64,000 nucleotides of DNA from Parapristionchus giblindavisi (lineage: Eukaryota; Nematoda; Chromadorea; Rhabditida; Diplogasteridae). The notes beneath the pieces were generated by a model. That model did not search any database and was not told where the DNA came from. It was given only the letters and a program-made list of their open reading frames with translations. The stretch spans positions 61,001 through 125,000 of the forward strand of contig CALSFV010000429.1 in the NCBI GenBank assembly GCA_943737045.1, given 5' to 3'. How positions within the stretch are numbered: the stretch's first letter is position 1; each line of letters starts with the position of its first letter. Made by a program: the position numbers and the translations under genes. This document shows positions 21,042 through 32,469 of the stretch, one piece after another.

Positions 21042-21551
21042 CTGTTTCTATCATAATAAGTCAATAATGAAGTGTGTGCAGCCGTGAAGCTGTAAAAAAT
21101 GTTTCAATAAACTTTATCGTCTCATACAACCCGAAAACAATACATACAGTAACACATAAAATAAAATAAAATAAGTAAAATAATAAGTAAAATAATAATT
21201 CTAGAACTTGTTCATTCCACATAGTGGATAAAACAAACAAAATCCTTCTTTATTAATACAACTTATTAATACAACAACAATCTTACACATAAGTAAGTGA
21301 AGCAGAAATCAAAACAAGCGACATGCAAAATGGCACATAACCCGTATCGATCGATTTTTCATCCTAAACGGATACAGTATCCCAAATGTACAGTACTACG
21401 CATAAAATATTGCCCTTGACACGTTATAAATACTAGACGACAACAGGTAATTACAGTATGAAGGAAACAAACACAACCAACCCTTTTGAAGGACAAATAA
21501 AAACATGGCACAATCAATAAATATCGAATCACTCAATATACCGTAACCTAT

Positions 21552-24500
21552 CTAGCCCTGGATACTCTCATTTTTCTTCGCTGGACGAATGGCCGGGGGA
21601 CCTTTGCGCATCTCTGGTGCGGGCTTGCTCTCTACAGCGGCATGCCGATGTAGCGCGGGAGCCGGCTCTTCGGGAATGCGTTGGCGCACTTGTGGTGTCT
21701 CAGGAGCCTTGTCCACAAATGGATCCACGACGGCAGGCTGCTGTTTCACCGATTCATTGCCCACCGCTCGCGTATCTACAGTATCCCTCTTATCGATAGG
21801 CACCGGCCTTCTAACTACAGTATCCTTCCTATCGATTGGTTGCAGCTTTTCATCTACCGTATCCTTCTTTCCACTTGGCTCCGCCCCTTTCTCAGGAAGC
21901 ACAGGCTCCGCCCTTTTATCGATTTTCTCTCGTTCTCGCTCCTCCGACCGCAGCTTTTCGTGATCTTCCATGTGCTTGTTTAGCTGATCCACGATCTTCT
22001 CCTGCAAAGAATTTATTGATTGCATAGGTCGAAATGTATGCTACAAAGTACCAAGCCTGACCGGATTTTGAGCCAAAATTTCACAAAAATTGAAAAACCT
22101 GACCGGATTTTGAAAACCGATAACCTAGCTATTCGACCTATGATTGATTGAGCTAGAGTAATCAACCTAGTAGAGAAACAGTACGGTAGGTCAATACAAG
22201 TCACATTGTGTCACACTTTTGATTTGACTACAGTATCCCATACCTGTTTCTCGAGTAGTTCCCTCTGCTCCTCTCGCTGTTGCTTGATCTCCTCAATGAC
22301 CTGACAAAGAAATGAGATATTATTGATTGGATGTGGGCAAGATACTGTAATGCCATCCCGCATTTTCGTACCCAGATTATGTGAGGATCGGTCCACTGTA
22401 TAAGGCTTATTTTCCAGGACCGGTCCACTATATAAGTCTCATTTTATGCGAAAAATAAAGATTCAAGCGAAAAATAAAGATTTTCCTAAATATAACCTAC
22501 AGCATCCTATCCTACATACAGTAATTCCTTTAGATACTATGCATCACCAAATATATACTTTCTATAATAAGCCTAACTAGTACGATATCGTTGTACAACC
22601 GTATGTCCCATACCGTATACCCCATACAAGTACCGTAACCCTGGTCTTACATCTTTCGCTTCGATCTGCTTGCCTTGGGCAGCCAATTCGGAGATGTCAC
22701 TGAGCTTCTGGAAAGAGAGAGAGAGAGACCAATTATAACATAATGGAATACATTTTCATACCCTCACAGTGTGAGGATTGACCAACTATATACGGCTCAT
22801 TTTCAGGGTCTACCAACTATATAAAGATCATTTTTATGTGAATGATTACAATTTAAGCGAAAAATAACGAATTTTCTAAATCGACCCACTATATAAATAT
22901 AATTCGGTGAGAGTACCGAAAAAGTATGACATAATGACCGAAACAGTGAATCTATTCTCTACTAATAACTACTTTTGATTTACTAACAGTTCCATGAATA
23001 CAATTGCATGTATATTATGATCTAATTCTATTTTAATAATCCGTGTTACGTCAATTGAATTGTAACAATCCACCGTACACCAGAAACGAATGCTACCATC
23101 TACCGTACCCAACAACCATCCGAAACTACCGTACCTGCGATATATTCATATTAGTGTCGAGCACTTTTTCCTCCAGTTTCTCAAGATGTTCGAGTGCCTT
23201 CACTTCGGCAGGTACATCATCGCCGGGTAGTTTCTCCTTGGGCTCGGGTCGAGCGGCCAGATTCGATTTCCTGATTATCGATTGACTTTTTTCAATTTTT
23301 GACCGATTATCCGCAGTATTGATTGATTTTTCCTTTGATTATACATCGATTTTACACAGATTATTGATTGATTTTCCCGAATTATTGATTTTTAGCAATG
23401 ACTAATCACAAAATTTAGCGTAAACACTCACTGTTCCTTCGTGAGCGTGACGAATGTGCAGGCGACCAGCAAGAATACACCGATGATGAGACAGATCTGA
23501 ATAATCAATCAATAACCATTAATCAATCATTCACCCGCTACAAAGAACAAATGATCAAAAGATCAAGATCATCAATTGTATCTTAAAATACCCAACGCGG
23601 TCAGAAGAGCAAAGACACACCTAAACATTGACACAAAGTGCTTTGCTTGAAACATGATATCAAATGGGAAAATCATTTCCTCATATGGTCTGCGAGTCTA
23701 ATCCTTCACTAATCATAAAGTGCAACTGCTGTACGCATACAATTACAGTAATCAATGCTCGTGTCAGAAGTACCGTAACCCGGCCTACCGTACCTTGGCG
23801 AAGGGTACCGTACTCTGCTGGGCGGAACGAGCGACCTTTATGAAGAGGATGGAAGGGAAGATGATGGTGATCAGGGAACCAATCAGAGATCCGGTGAGAC
23901 CAAGAATGAATTCCACTGAAAGATGGATTGGATTATATTCATAGGTCGAAAAGTGTGCTACAAAGTACCAAGAATGACCGCATTTTTCGCCAAAACTTGC
24001 CAAAAATCCAAAAAACCTGATCGCATTTTGAAAACAGATAACATAGCTATTCGACTTATGATTAGATTAGATGAGAACAGATCGTGCATCGATCCTTATC
24101 AACAATGCCGTACTATCAGTGTTACCGTAATCTACCGTACTATCAGTGCTATCGTAGTCTACCGTACTCACCATTGGGGATGAGTATGGCCACAAGCAGG
24201 TTCACGATGAGAATGATGATGGTGAGAATGTGGAAGGTGGAACGCTGGATGCTCGCCATCGGTAGCTCACACCCGTTCTGCAATTTGTCAATCAATCAAT
24301 CGATCACTAAATCAAAAAAATCAACCAAACAATCAATATTTAACATAGTAAGACTCTGGGTGATTATGAAGGAGAGGAATATGGGTAAATTGTTAGTAGA
24401 GTACAAAAAGTAAATCTTCATTTCGTCATAAATGTTTTTACCAATTACTTAGTACCGATGCATATTATCCATACGTGGGCACCACTGCCGCTAGCGGCAA

Positions 24501-27500
24501 TACACCCCCGATTTTCCAAAAAAATCACTCAAATGACGTATAAATGCTCGATTTTTTGCTTCCGACCCCCCGATTTTCATTTCCAGTGGCAATGCCCGCC
24601 CACGCATGATATTATCTATTAGTTCTAACAACAAGCTACCGTAGTTAACCACATGGATACTGTAATCGATAAACAAGTCAGATTACTGTACTCACCGGTC
24701 GCAAGCACAGATTGAAGAGTGCATGTCGGGCGGGGAACAGCATCAGAGGTACGGATACGGCCACCGAGAGCATGAATGCCAGCTTGAGAAGCTTAAACGA
24801 TCAATGATTACAGTATCCCCAAACAACTACAGTATCATCGATAATTCCGTTAAATATACCGTGACCCATAGAGTACAGTAACCCCACCGCTGTGAATATC
24901 TACAATATAGCAAACAACTTGGAAAGTAACACCCTATGTGACTATCGACCATACGTAGGCACCGCTGCCGCTAGCGGCAATACACCCCCGATTTTTGGCA
25001 CCCGACCCCCCGATTTTCCAAAAAAAAAATCACTCTAAATGACGTATAAATGCTCCATTTTTTTGCTTCCGATCCCCCGATTTTCATTTCCAGCGTCAAT
25101 GCCCACCCATGTATGCTATCGACCGCATTATTCCCCATACTACAACAACTACAATATCCTCTATTATTCCTTCGCACATACCGCAACCCATAGAGTACAG
25201 TAATCCTACCTGCGTGAATACCGTAGGCGTCAACTACAGTAACCTGTGTAACTCTTTCGCACATACCGTAACCCACAGAGTACAGTAACCCCCACCTGCG
25301 TGAATACGGTAGGCGTGAGTTCGACGAGTACGTCTCCGTGCAGTTGCCGCGAGTAGAAGGCGACGTAGCCGAAGAGGCCTACCGCAGCGTACATCGCAGA
25401 GCACAGATTGACCGCGGCAGAGACCACCGAGTCAACCTGATATTATTGATTGATTATAACAACATACCGATTTCGTTGGCATAACAAGACTAGTCTTTCC
25501 TGACCTCGTATAACGTGACAAGATGCATTGAATACCATCCCGTACCATTCTTATACAGGAATAAAATGATTTGATTTGATTTGATATTCATTATATTTTT
25601 GATTTATTAATTAATATTAAAATTAAAAGCGCTAACTGATCACATCAATCCATTCGTTAATTTGCATGCACAATACTTTTTGATTTAAGACAAAATGTGT
25701 GCATCTAACGAAATAATACAACAATACCCACCCCCAATCATACATGGGCGCCAACATGGGGGTGCCCCCTGTAAAATGAGCGCTTTTCGAAAATTTGTGG
25801 AATGCCCTCTGTAAAAAAATGACGTTTAGATGAAATTTTTGCAAAAAAAGTGAAGACCCTCTGTAAAATTAGCCATTTTTCATTCGGATGCCCCCTGTAG
25901 AATCGAGCTCCAGGTACCCCGCCCATGTATGCCCCCAATCAATCAATATTACCTGATCTATGGTAGGATTGGGCAACGATTCGGTCACACTGAAGAGCTG
26001 TGTCTGGCACGCGAGGGCCATCGTGACGATGGGAAGACTGCAAGAGCAAATTATGGCGCACTAAAGAATAGTGGAAAACGGAAAATGGCGACTTTCCAGG
26101 GTCTAAAAAAGCACCTGGAAAATCGAAAATTTGAATTCGCGGGCGCGAAAAAAGGTGCGGGAATTCAAATTCTGGCTTTCCAACTGCGGTTTTCTGCGGT
26201 TTAAAAAGGATGTTAAGCAGGAAATCAAGTTCCTACACTTCATAAAGGTCGAAAAATGAAATTTCGGTTTTATTTAAGTTTTATAACCGCAGAAAATCGC
26301 AGTTAGAAAGTCAGAATTTGAATTCCCGCGCCCCGCGCCCGCGAATTCAAATTTCGAGTTTCCATTTTCGGTTTTCCAGTGTACTTTTTTAGACCCCGGA
26401 AAGTCGCCATTTTCCGTTTTCCACTATTTTTTAGTGCGCCATAATTTGCTCAATATCTATTTTTTCTTGTGCACACCATTGCATTTCTCTTTGAGCAAAT
26501 TTCTTCATTTCACTCGTATTTCACTCGTTCAAACATCTTTATGATGAATGATAACTTTGATAAAATTAATATTCCCTTCTGTTAAAACATATATCCATCG
26601 TTTCATTATTCTTATTTCAATCGTAACAATCAACTTTATTGCCATCGTCCTAACATCGTACATATTTATGCTTGTTCCGCAATCTATCAATATGTCTATA
26701 ATCATCTTTTCGTCGCACATTTCCAGCAATTCTTGATATGGATCATAAATCATGAGAATGTACAAAATAGATAACCAGTCACGATGGGAACCCATCCGAT
26801 ACGAAAAAAATCAATAATAAAATTAAAAATCAATAACAAACCAGGCGAGGAATCCTTCCGGTCTCCACCAAACGACATTCAGACTCCACGTGCCCTCTAT
26901 GAACGATTCGACTGATTCGATGAAGATATGAAGCACGAAGATAGCGTAGAATATGACGGCCACTGATGAGACTACGGAGAAGACCTGAGATTATCGATTG
27001 ATTATTGATTGATTATCGATCTATCATTGACAGATTATTGATTGATTAAGATCCAATTAACGAAAGATTGTTGATTGATATAATAGTTATTGCTCGATTA
27101 CTATAATAGACCGACAAGGTGGTTTGCAATCAGTGATAACAACAAATTCCTCGCAAGGGGTGCCCATAAGTGGGCGCATGAAAACGAATATTTTTTGCGC
27201 ACAGCTTTGCCTTCCCATCGGAGACTTGTGTATAGCCTTGCATAGCAAAAATTGGAAAATTTTCAGTCAAATCTACAAAAAAAAATTCCGTTTAGTCATG
27301 CGCACAGCCTTGCATCGACCCCTTTTCCGTTTCGCGCACAGCCTTTCCTCCAACGTGCCCACCTATGGGGATACCCTTCGGAACTCTTATCCCGCTGATG
27401 TCGTGTTTTGTGTGAACGCCATCAACGCATGCCATCACGGTAGCAACGATGGTTTCTTCAAGTGTGTTCAAAAATATCAAGAAAACTAGCAAATATGATG

Positions 27501-30500
27501 ATCCACAGTGTTTCGAGAGCGGTCATGGTGTGGCAGAGGTAGACCGAAAGAGAGAGAGGTAGCACGCAGAAGTGAGAGAGCGTAGACGGTTAGAGCACAT
27601 CATAGTGTACTATACCATGGCTTTTTGGCATTTGCCAAGGTATTTTCAATTACCACTCTCTCTCTGAATTGGAGAAACGCTGCGCCCCGCTCATTTCACG
27701 TTTCTAGTGGACATCAAGCATGCGAGGGATAGAGGCACCAACGATGCAGTGGCTGAAATTGGAATTGAAATATCAATTATAAGCACAACAATCAGCTTAA
27801 CTTGTGAAACCAAAGATCAAAGATTAAAGATCAAAGATCAGCTCGCGAGTTTACAATGAACGCTCTCTCCGTGTTGGAGAAACGCTGAGTGATCAGCCAG
27901 GATCGTACGTGGGCGGGGTACATGGAGCTCGATTCTACAGGGGGATCCGAACGAAAAATGGTTAATTTAACAGGGGGCACCACCATGTAGGCGCCATACA
28001 TGGACGCCGACATGTGGGTGTCCCCTGTAAAATTGAGGCTTTTTGAAAATTTGTGGAATGCCCCCTGTAAAAAATGACGTTCAGGTGAAATTTTTGGAAA
28101 AAAACTGAATGCCACCTTTAAAATTAACAATTTTTCGTTGTGCTGCCCCCTGTAGAATCGAGCTCCAGGCTCCCCGTCCATGTATGCGCAGAAGTGAGAG
28201 AGTGCACAGACGGTTAAAATACACAATACTGTACTATACGGTGGTTCTTTGGCATTTTTCCAAGTTTTCAATGACCACTCTCTCTCTCTCTCAGTATTGG
28301 AGAAACGCTGCGCCCCGCTGATTACATGTTTCTAGTGGACATCAAGCATGCGAGGAATAGAGGCGCCAACGATGAAACGGCCGGTTCACACAGAGAAAAT
28401 AGGTGTTATCCACAGCACATAAGACCTCTGAAGTGTTATATTTAACACTGTCTGGGTGTTAAAATAGCTCAAGTGTTAAATATAACTCACTTCACAGGTC
28501 TTATGTGCTGTGGGTTACACCCATAGGTCGAATAGCTAGGTTATCGGTTTTCAAAATGCGGTCAGATTTTTCGGTTTTTGGCAAATTTGGTTCAAAATGC
28601 GGTCAGGTTTTTCGATTTTTGTGAAATTTTAGCTCAAAATGCGGTCAGGTGTTTTCGGTTTTTGGGAAATTTTGGCTCAAAGTGCGGTCAGGCTTGGTAC
28701 TTTGTAACATACTTTTCGACCTATGGTTACACCTCTTTTCTCTGTGTGTGTTGAAATTAGATATCAAATATAAGCAGCATTAGAGATCAAAGATCAGCTC
28801 GCGAGTTTTCAGTGACTTTCTCAGTATTGGAGAAAGGCTGACAATGAGTGATCAGCTAGGATTGCCAAACATACCTCGAGATCCTTGATCGTACTCAGCG
28901 GAATGATGACGAAGAGCATTACGACCACCTGAACATTCATTTTTTTTAAATATAATAATAATAATTTATCGATTGTCAAATAATTAAATCAATTACTAAA
29001 TGTAACCAATCAATTTTCAAAACCATGCTCTCCGCATCTCACTCCACCTTTGCCGTAAAAGGAAAAGGTACAACCCGGAAGTATTCTACCGATCAATCCC
29101 ACTCCCTGGTCGCGATCTCTCTGATCTACGTGCTATCTCGCTTGGGATCTCTCTCTCTAAACATAGAAACACATTGTGGCTGTGGCGGGCTACTCTCGTA
29201 CCAAATAAACAAGTGTATTTTATACGGTCAATAAAAGAGTATTTAAAATATACATGCAAGATCGATCAGTTACGGAGTGTCCCTAGCTTATTGAAAACTA
29301 TCCGTAGCACGAATCCACCGGGGTTTAAGGGCATACTCCGAACTAATTTTACACTCGTCTCTGACAACACTCTCTCGTAGATAAAGAAAGCGAGCGATCA
29401 TTGCCAGAGCAGAGTGTTTCAATTTGGCTCGGTTGTGACGTTAATTGAAAAGAACACAACTGTATATGCACTTCTCTGAGAGCGACAAAGAACTTTTCCG
29501 GACCTTTTTTTCAAGGGGTTACTCTCTCCCTTTAATTAATGGTTTCTCTCCTTTTGGAATTCGGAAGTTACCGTATACGAAGCGAATTAATAAATAACTA
29601 CTGACTTATATACTACTAAAATCTAAGAACAACAACAACAAACATTATAATCAATCAATGTACACCATACATGGGCGGGATACCAGGAGCACGATTCTAC
29701 ATGGAGCATCGAAATGAAAATGGTTAATTTACAGGGGGGGGGGGCATTCACTTTTTTTTCAAAAATATCACCTAAACATAAGTCAAATAGATAGGTTATC
29801 GGTTTTCAAAATGCGGTCAGGTTTTTCGATTTTTGGTAAATTTGGCTCAAAATTCGGTCAGGAGTTCGATTTTTGGCAAATTTTGGCTCAAAATGCGGTC
29901 AGGCTTGGTACTTTATAACATACTTTTCGACCCATGCACCTAAACATCATTTTTTACAGGAGGCATTCTACAATTTTCGAAAAGCCCTAATTTTACAGGG
30001 GACACCCCCATATCGGCGACCATGCATGATGTACACCATAATCAACGGTAACTAATCGATAACTACCGTATTCCACGTCTACCATAACCTGAGAACAACC
30101 ACAATAACAATTAATCAATGTCCACCATAATCCACGATAATTAATCGATAAGTACCGTATTCCACTTATATACTACCATAACCTAAGAACAACCACAAAA
30201 ACAATCAATATTCTACGATAATCAATCGATAATTAATCAATAACTACCGTACCATAACGAGCACTCGCAATCGCTCCGTGGGCGCCGCCAGTTCGAGGTA
30301 GTCGGCGAGGATGTGCGGGCCGAGATCGCCGATGACCACAAGGTATGCCACCATAGAGGACATCAGAAAGAACAGCAGCAGAACCTGCACATCAATACGA
30401 GATAGATTACGGTAGGTGGCGGGAGTTTCAAATGGGACGAATAGTGTACGGTTTAAGGTAGAAATTGGGGGATTTGAATGGAATTGTCATGGCTAGGCGT

Positions 30501-32430
30501 TAAGGTGTCTATGGTAGAATGAATGTGAAGGAGAATTTATTGATGAAATAAATAAATAAATATCCTACCATACCTCAACTATTCTACGCCCTTTATGACC
30601 AAAGGCAGCAGCAGCGAGCGCCTCATAACTACGCACCCTGGAAGAGGTCAAAGATCAATCTGTATCATACATTTTCAGATCCTCATAATGTGAGGATCGA
30701 CCCACTATCTAAGGCTCATTTTAAGTATAGACCCACAACATACTGCTCACTTTTTATGCGAAAGATTACAATTTAAGCGGAAAATAACGATTCTAGATCG
30801 ACCCACTATATAAAAAAATTCCGGTAGCGGCGCCGAAAATGTATGATCCTACCGATACTACCGTAGTACTATGTATATTCCATCGGGATTACGTACCTTG
30901 GAAGATCATTAAACTTCAATCTGCACTAATGTACCATACTTAATGTTCTCTAGTTTCTATTCATAAAGTACATGCAATTTAAATCTTGCACTTTTCAGAT
31001 TTATTCATCTACTTTATCGATATACTAGGAATTTTAATTAGCTATGCGCTACTGAAACCGACATGCTTCGATCGATACCATACGTGGGCGAGCATTGCCG
31101 CTGGAAATGAAAATCGGGGGGGGGGGGGGGGGGTCGGACGAAAAAATCGGAGAATCGGAAGCAAGAAATGGAGCATTTATAAGTCATTTTGAGTTATTTT
31201 TTTGGAAAATCGGGGGGCCGGGTACCAAAAAATCGAGGGTGTATTGCCGCTAGCGGCAGTGGTGCCCACGTATGATCGATACTAAAGACGTATCATAGCG
31301 TATCTAATACAAGATCGATACGGACGCTCAAAAGTACGGGTTTACATATTTTCTTCTCTTTACGAAACGCTCTAACGTTAATTTCAAAACAAACGTGGTC
31401 ACCACTGCCGCTAGCGGCAATACACCCCCGATTTTTGGCACCCGATCCCCCGATTTTCCAAAAAATCACTCAACATGTCGTATTGATGCTCCATTTTTTG
31501 CTTCCGACACCCCGATTTTTGCGTCGGACCCCCCCCCCCCCCGATTTTCATTTCCAGCGGCAATGCCAGCCCACGTATGTTTCAAAATGCCGATGTGTCC
31601 TTCCGCAGTTTCAAAGAACAAGAAACTTGTGGTAATGGATACGTCCAATTTAATCCAACAACGCACCTGACATTTGTCGCTCCGAGAAAGAGAAAATGAC
31701 ACGTCAGCTTGGTAATCACAGAACTGATCGCGATCATAGCAACGGCGAGAAGAATTCCACACTGGATACAGATTAATTAGTGAAAAATTAATATTATTTC
31801 ATTATTTTGCGTATTATTTCACACATTTTTCACTGTGGCCGTATGCAAGAACCGTTTTCCGGGAAAATGTGACGTCATTAGCGTAGGCGGAGGCGTTTTC
31901 CAAAAATCCTCCGCCTAAGCTAATGACGTCACATTTTCCCGGAAAACGGTTTTCCGTTGTTCTTGCATACGGCCACAGTAAAATTGAGAGAATCAACTAA
32001 TTAGAGGATCTATCTTCCTCCAGGTTCTCGTTTAAGCTAACAAGCCAATAACAGAATAGAATGAGAACGAGCACGACACTCCTGATGGGAGAAAAATGCT
32101 TTTCCGATTAAAGGCTCGCTCTCTTATCACCACCAAATATCTACAAAACTGATGAGACAGTGCTAATGTAACTGACTAGAGATGATTTGAAAATACTACC
32201 AGGAGTAGCCTGGAGAATGGGGAGGCCGTTTTCGAAAGAATCGCCGAAAAGACATAATTAGAACGAACCTGTTGAAAGCAGTATGGCATCGCGAGCACAC
32301 TCACGCCGACGATACAGTTGGTGATGTTGAGCACCTGGGGCCGAATATCGAACGGAGCACCGGGAACATCCTTCTTAGAGTCATCGTCCAGATCCAGAAG
32401 GACCTCCGTCTCCTCGGTACGCTTCTTCAT
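21552..32430 (-). CDS. SLC38A10-like amino-acid transporter
   Basis: Sixteen minus-strand exons join in frame (1,965 nt, 654 residues): 32430-32269, 31761-31667, 30637-30574, 30384-30253, 28928-28875, 26984-26842, 26037-25953, 25436-25296, 24791-24696, 24277-24172, 23915-23794, 23496-23432, 23270-23135, 22707-22651, 22300-22244, 22001-21552. After an acidic N-terminus (EVLLDLDDDSKKD) comes the AAAP/SLC38 signature NITNCIVGVSVLAMPYCFQQ (residues ~35-54). Further membrane segments follow, such as LLAVAMIAISSVITKL, LLLFFLMSSMVAYLVVIGDL, VVVMLFVIIPLSTIK, PIVTMALACQTQLF and FHILTIIILIVNLLVAILIP, ending near residue 418 with LIIGVFLLVACTFVTL. Residues ~420-654 are a charged cytosolic tail with coiled-coil (IEEIKQQREEQRELLEKQ) and a repeated PID-(R/K)-(K/R)-DTV motif. 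Human SLC38A10 has the same plan with a longer tail; transport of glutamine-type substrates is known for that family. AATTCAG about 24 nt before the ATG may be a trans-splice acceptor. The introns are swollen by mobile elements. Confidence 0.92.
22023..22142. mobile_element. CATA-ended MITE, family D, copy 1
   Basis: 120 bp, CATAGGTCGAAA...ATTCGACCTATG, with an exact 8-bp duplication ATTGATTG (22015-22022 and 22143-22150). The interior has CTGACCGGATTTTGA twice. Its target copy lies 13 nt from the acceptor of the last transporter exon. Confidence 0.92.
23940..24060. mobile_element. CATA-ended MITE, family D, copy 2
   Basis: 121 bp, CATAGGTCGAAA...ATTCGACTTATG. The flanks ATTATATT (23932-23939) and ATTAGATT (24061-24068) match at 7 of 8 positions. 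About 24 nt from the acceptor of transporter exon 11. Confidence 0.87.
24470..24608. mobile_element. CATA-ended MITE, family F, copy 1
   Basis: 139 bp, CATACGTGGGC...GCCCACGCATG, with an exact 8-bp duplication ATATTATC (24462-24469 and 24609-24616). The interior has GCCGCTAGCGGC and CACCCCCGATTTT. Confidence 0.93.
24840..25300. repeat. Partial duplications of the exon 8 donor region
   Basis: The segment around the exon 8 donor (ACCCACAGAGTACAGTAACC with CACCTGCGTGAATAC, 25260-25310) recurs as 25182-25235 with TACCTGCGTGAATACC, and more weakly at 24862-24905. The 25182 copy keeps both the last exon bases and a donor-like GTAG, so it is a decoy splice site. Confidence 0.7.
24950..25115. mobile_element. 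CATA-ended MITE, family F, copy 2
   Basis: 166 bp, CATACGTAGGC...CCCACCCATGTATG, with an exact 8-bp duplication CTATCGAC (24942-24949 and 25116-25123). Confidence 0.93.
25739..25931. mobile_element. CATA-ended MITE, family E, copy 1
   Basis: 193 bp, CATACATGGGCG...CGCCCATGTATG, with an exact 8-bp duplication CCCCCAAT (25731-25738 and 25932-25939). The interior repeats GCCCCCTGTAAAAT-type words. It ends 13 nt from the donor of transporter exon 7. Confidence 0.93.
26044..26451. mobile_element. Foldback element, family I, 408 bp
   Basis: GAGCAAATTATGGCGCACTA at the left is mirrored by TAGTGCGCCATAATTTGCTC at the right. The arms contain GGAAAACGGAAAATGGCG and its inverse. It begins 6 nt from the acceptor of transporter exon 7, so its terminus supplies the sequence just upstream of that splice site. 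Confidence 0.88.
27165..27367. mobile_element. CATA-ended MITE, family G, copy 1
   Basis: 203 bp, CATAAGTGGGCG...GCCCACCTATG, with interior GCGCACAGCCTTGC repeats. The flanks GGGGTGCC and GGGATACC match at 6 of 8. Confidence 0.82.
27520..27745 (-). repeat. Isolated minus-strand copy of the 44-64 kb composite repeat
   Basis: Contains the inverse of the ATTCCTCGCATCCTTGATG block and of the GTGCTCTAACCGTCTGCGC block, which alternate across 44-64 kb. A second, shorter copy lies at about 28190-28375. Confidence 0.75.
27905..28187. mobile_element. Family E, rearranged double copy
   Basis: Two partial family E units overlap: one starts at GTACGTGGGCGGGGTACATG, the other, more complete, runs from CATACATGGACGCCGACATG (about 27994) to CCGTCCATGTATG. 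No clean target duplication is visible. Confidence 0.7.
28387..28748. mobile_element. Foldback element, family C, with a nested family D element
   Basis: CACACAGAGAAAATAGGTG at the left is mirrored by CACCTCTTTTCTCTGTGTG at the right. Inner arms carry CATAAGACCTCTGAAGTG and its inverse. The family D insertion at 28522-28725 splits the right arm; without it the element is about 150 bp. Confidence 0.85.
28522..28725. mobile_element. CATA-ended MITE, family D, copy 3 (nested)
   Basis: 204 bp, CATAGGTCGAAT...TTCGACCTATG, with an exact 8-bp duplication GTTACACC (28514-28521 and 28726-28733) inside the family C element. The interior TGCGGTCAG unit is expanded compared with copies 1 and 2. Confidence 0.95.
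29325..29444. mobile_element. Family A foldback element, copy 10
   Basis: 120 bp from TTAA to TTAA with the CTCTCTCG core. In the transporter intron between exons 4 and 5. Confidence 0.75.
29666..30028. mobile_element. Family E, copy 3, with a nested family D element
   Basis: CATACATGGGCG...CATGCATG with an exact 8-bp duplication ATGTACAC (29658-29665 and 30029-30036). The family D copy at 29777-29936 is inserted inside it. Confidence 0.93.
29777..29936. mobile_element. CATA-ended MITE, family D, copy 4 (nested)
   Basis: 160 bp, CATAAGTCAAAT...TTCGACCCATG, with an exact 8-bp duplication CACCTAAA (29769-29776 and 29937-29944). Confidence 0.95.
31079..31274. mobile_element. CATA-ended MITE, family F, copy 3 (inverted)
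   Basis: 196 bp, CATACGTGGGCG...GTGCCCACGTATG, with an exact 8-bp duplication ATCGATAC (31071-31078 and 31275-31282). Contains a G run of about 16. Confidence 0.95.
31390..31579. mobile_element. CATA-ended MITE, family F, copy 4
   Basis: 190 bp, CAAACGTGGTC...GCCCACGTATG, with an exact 8-bp duplication TTTCAAAA (31382-31389 and 31580-31587). Contains a C run of about 16. Confidence 0.93.
31833..31978. mobile_element. Foldback element, family L
   Basis: A 146-bp palindrome: CTGTGGCCGTATGCAAGAAC at the left and its inverse, ending CGGCCACAG, at the right. The arms carry TGACGTCA. Degenerate relatives lie at 13350-13420 and about 19990-20130. No target duplication is obvious. Confidence 0.85.
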
Positions 32431-32469
32431 GGCGCGTACCGAGTGTGGTTAAACTGAATTAGCAAGAGT

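Noticed and set aside
21589..22027. Four plus-strand frames over the last transporter exon
   Set aside because: Shadows of the minus-strand exon 22001-21552, which joins in frame with 15 upstream exons.
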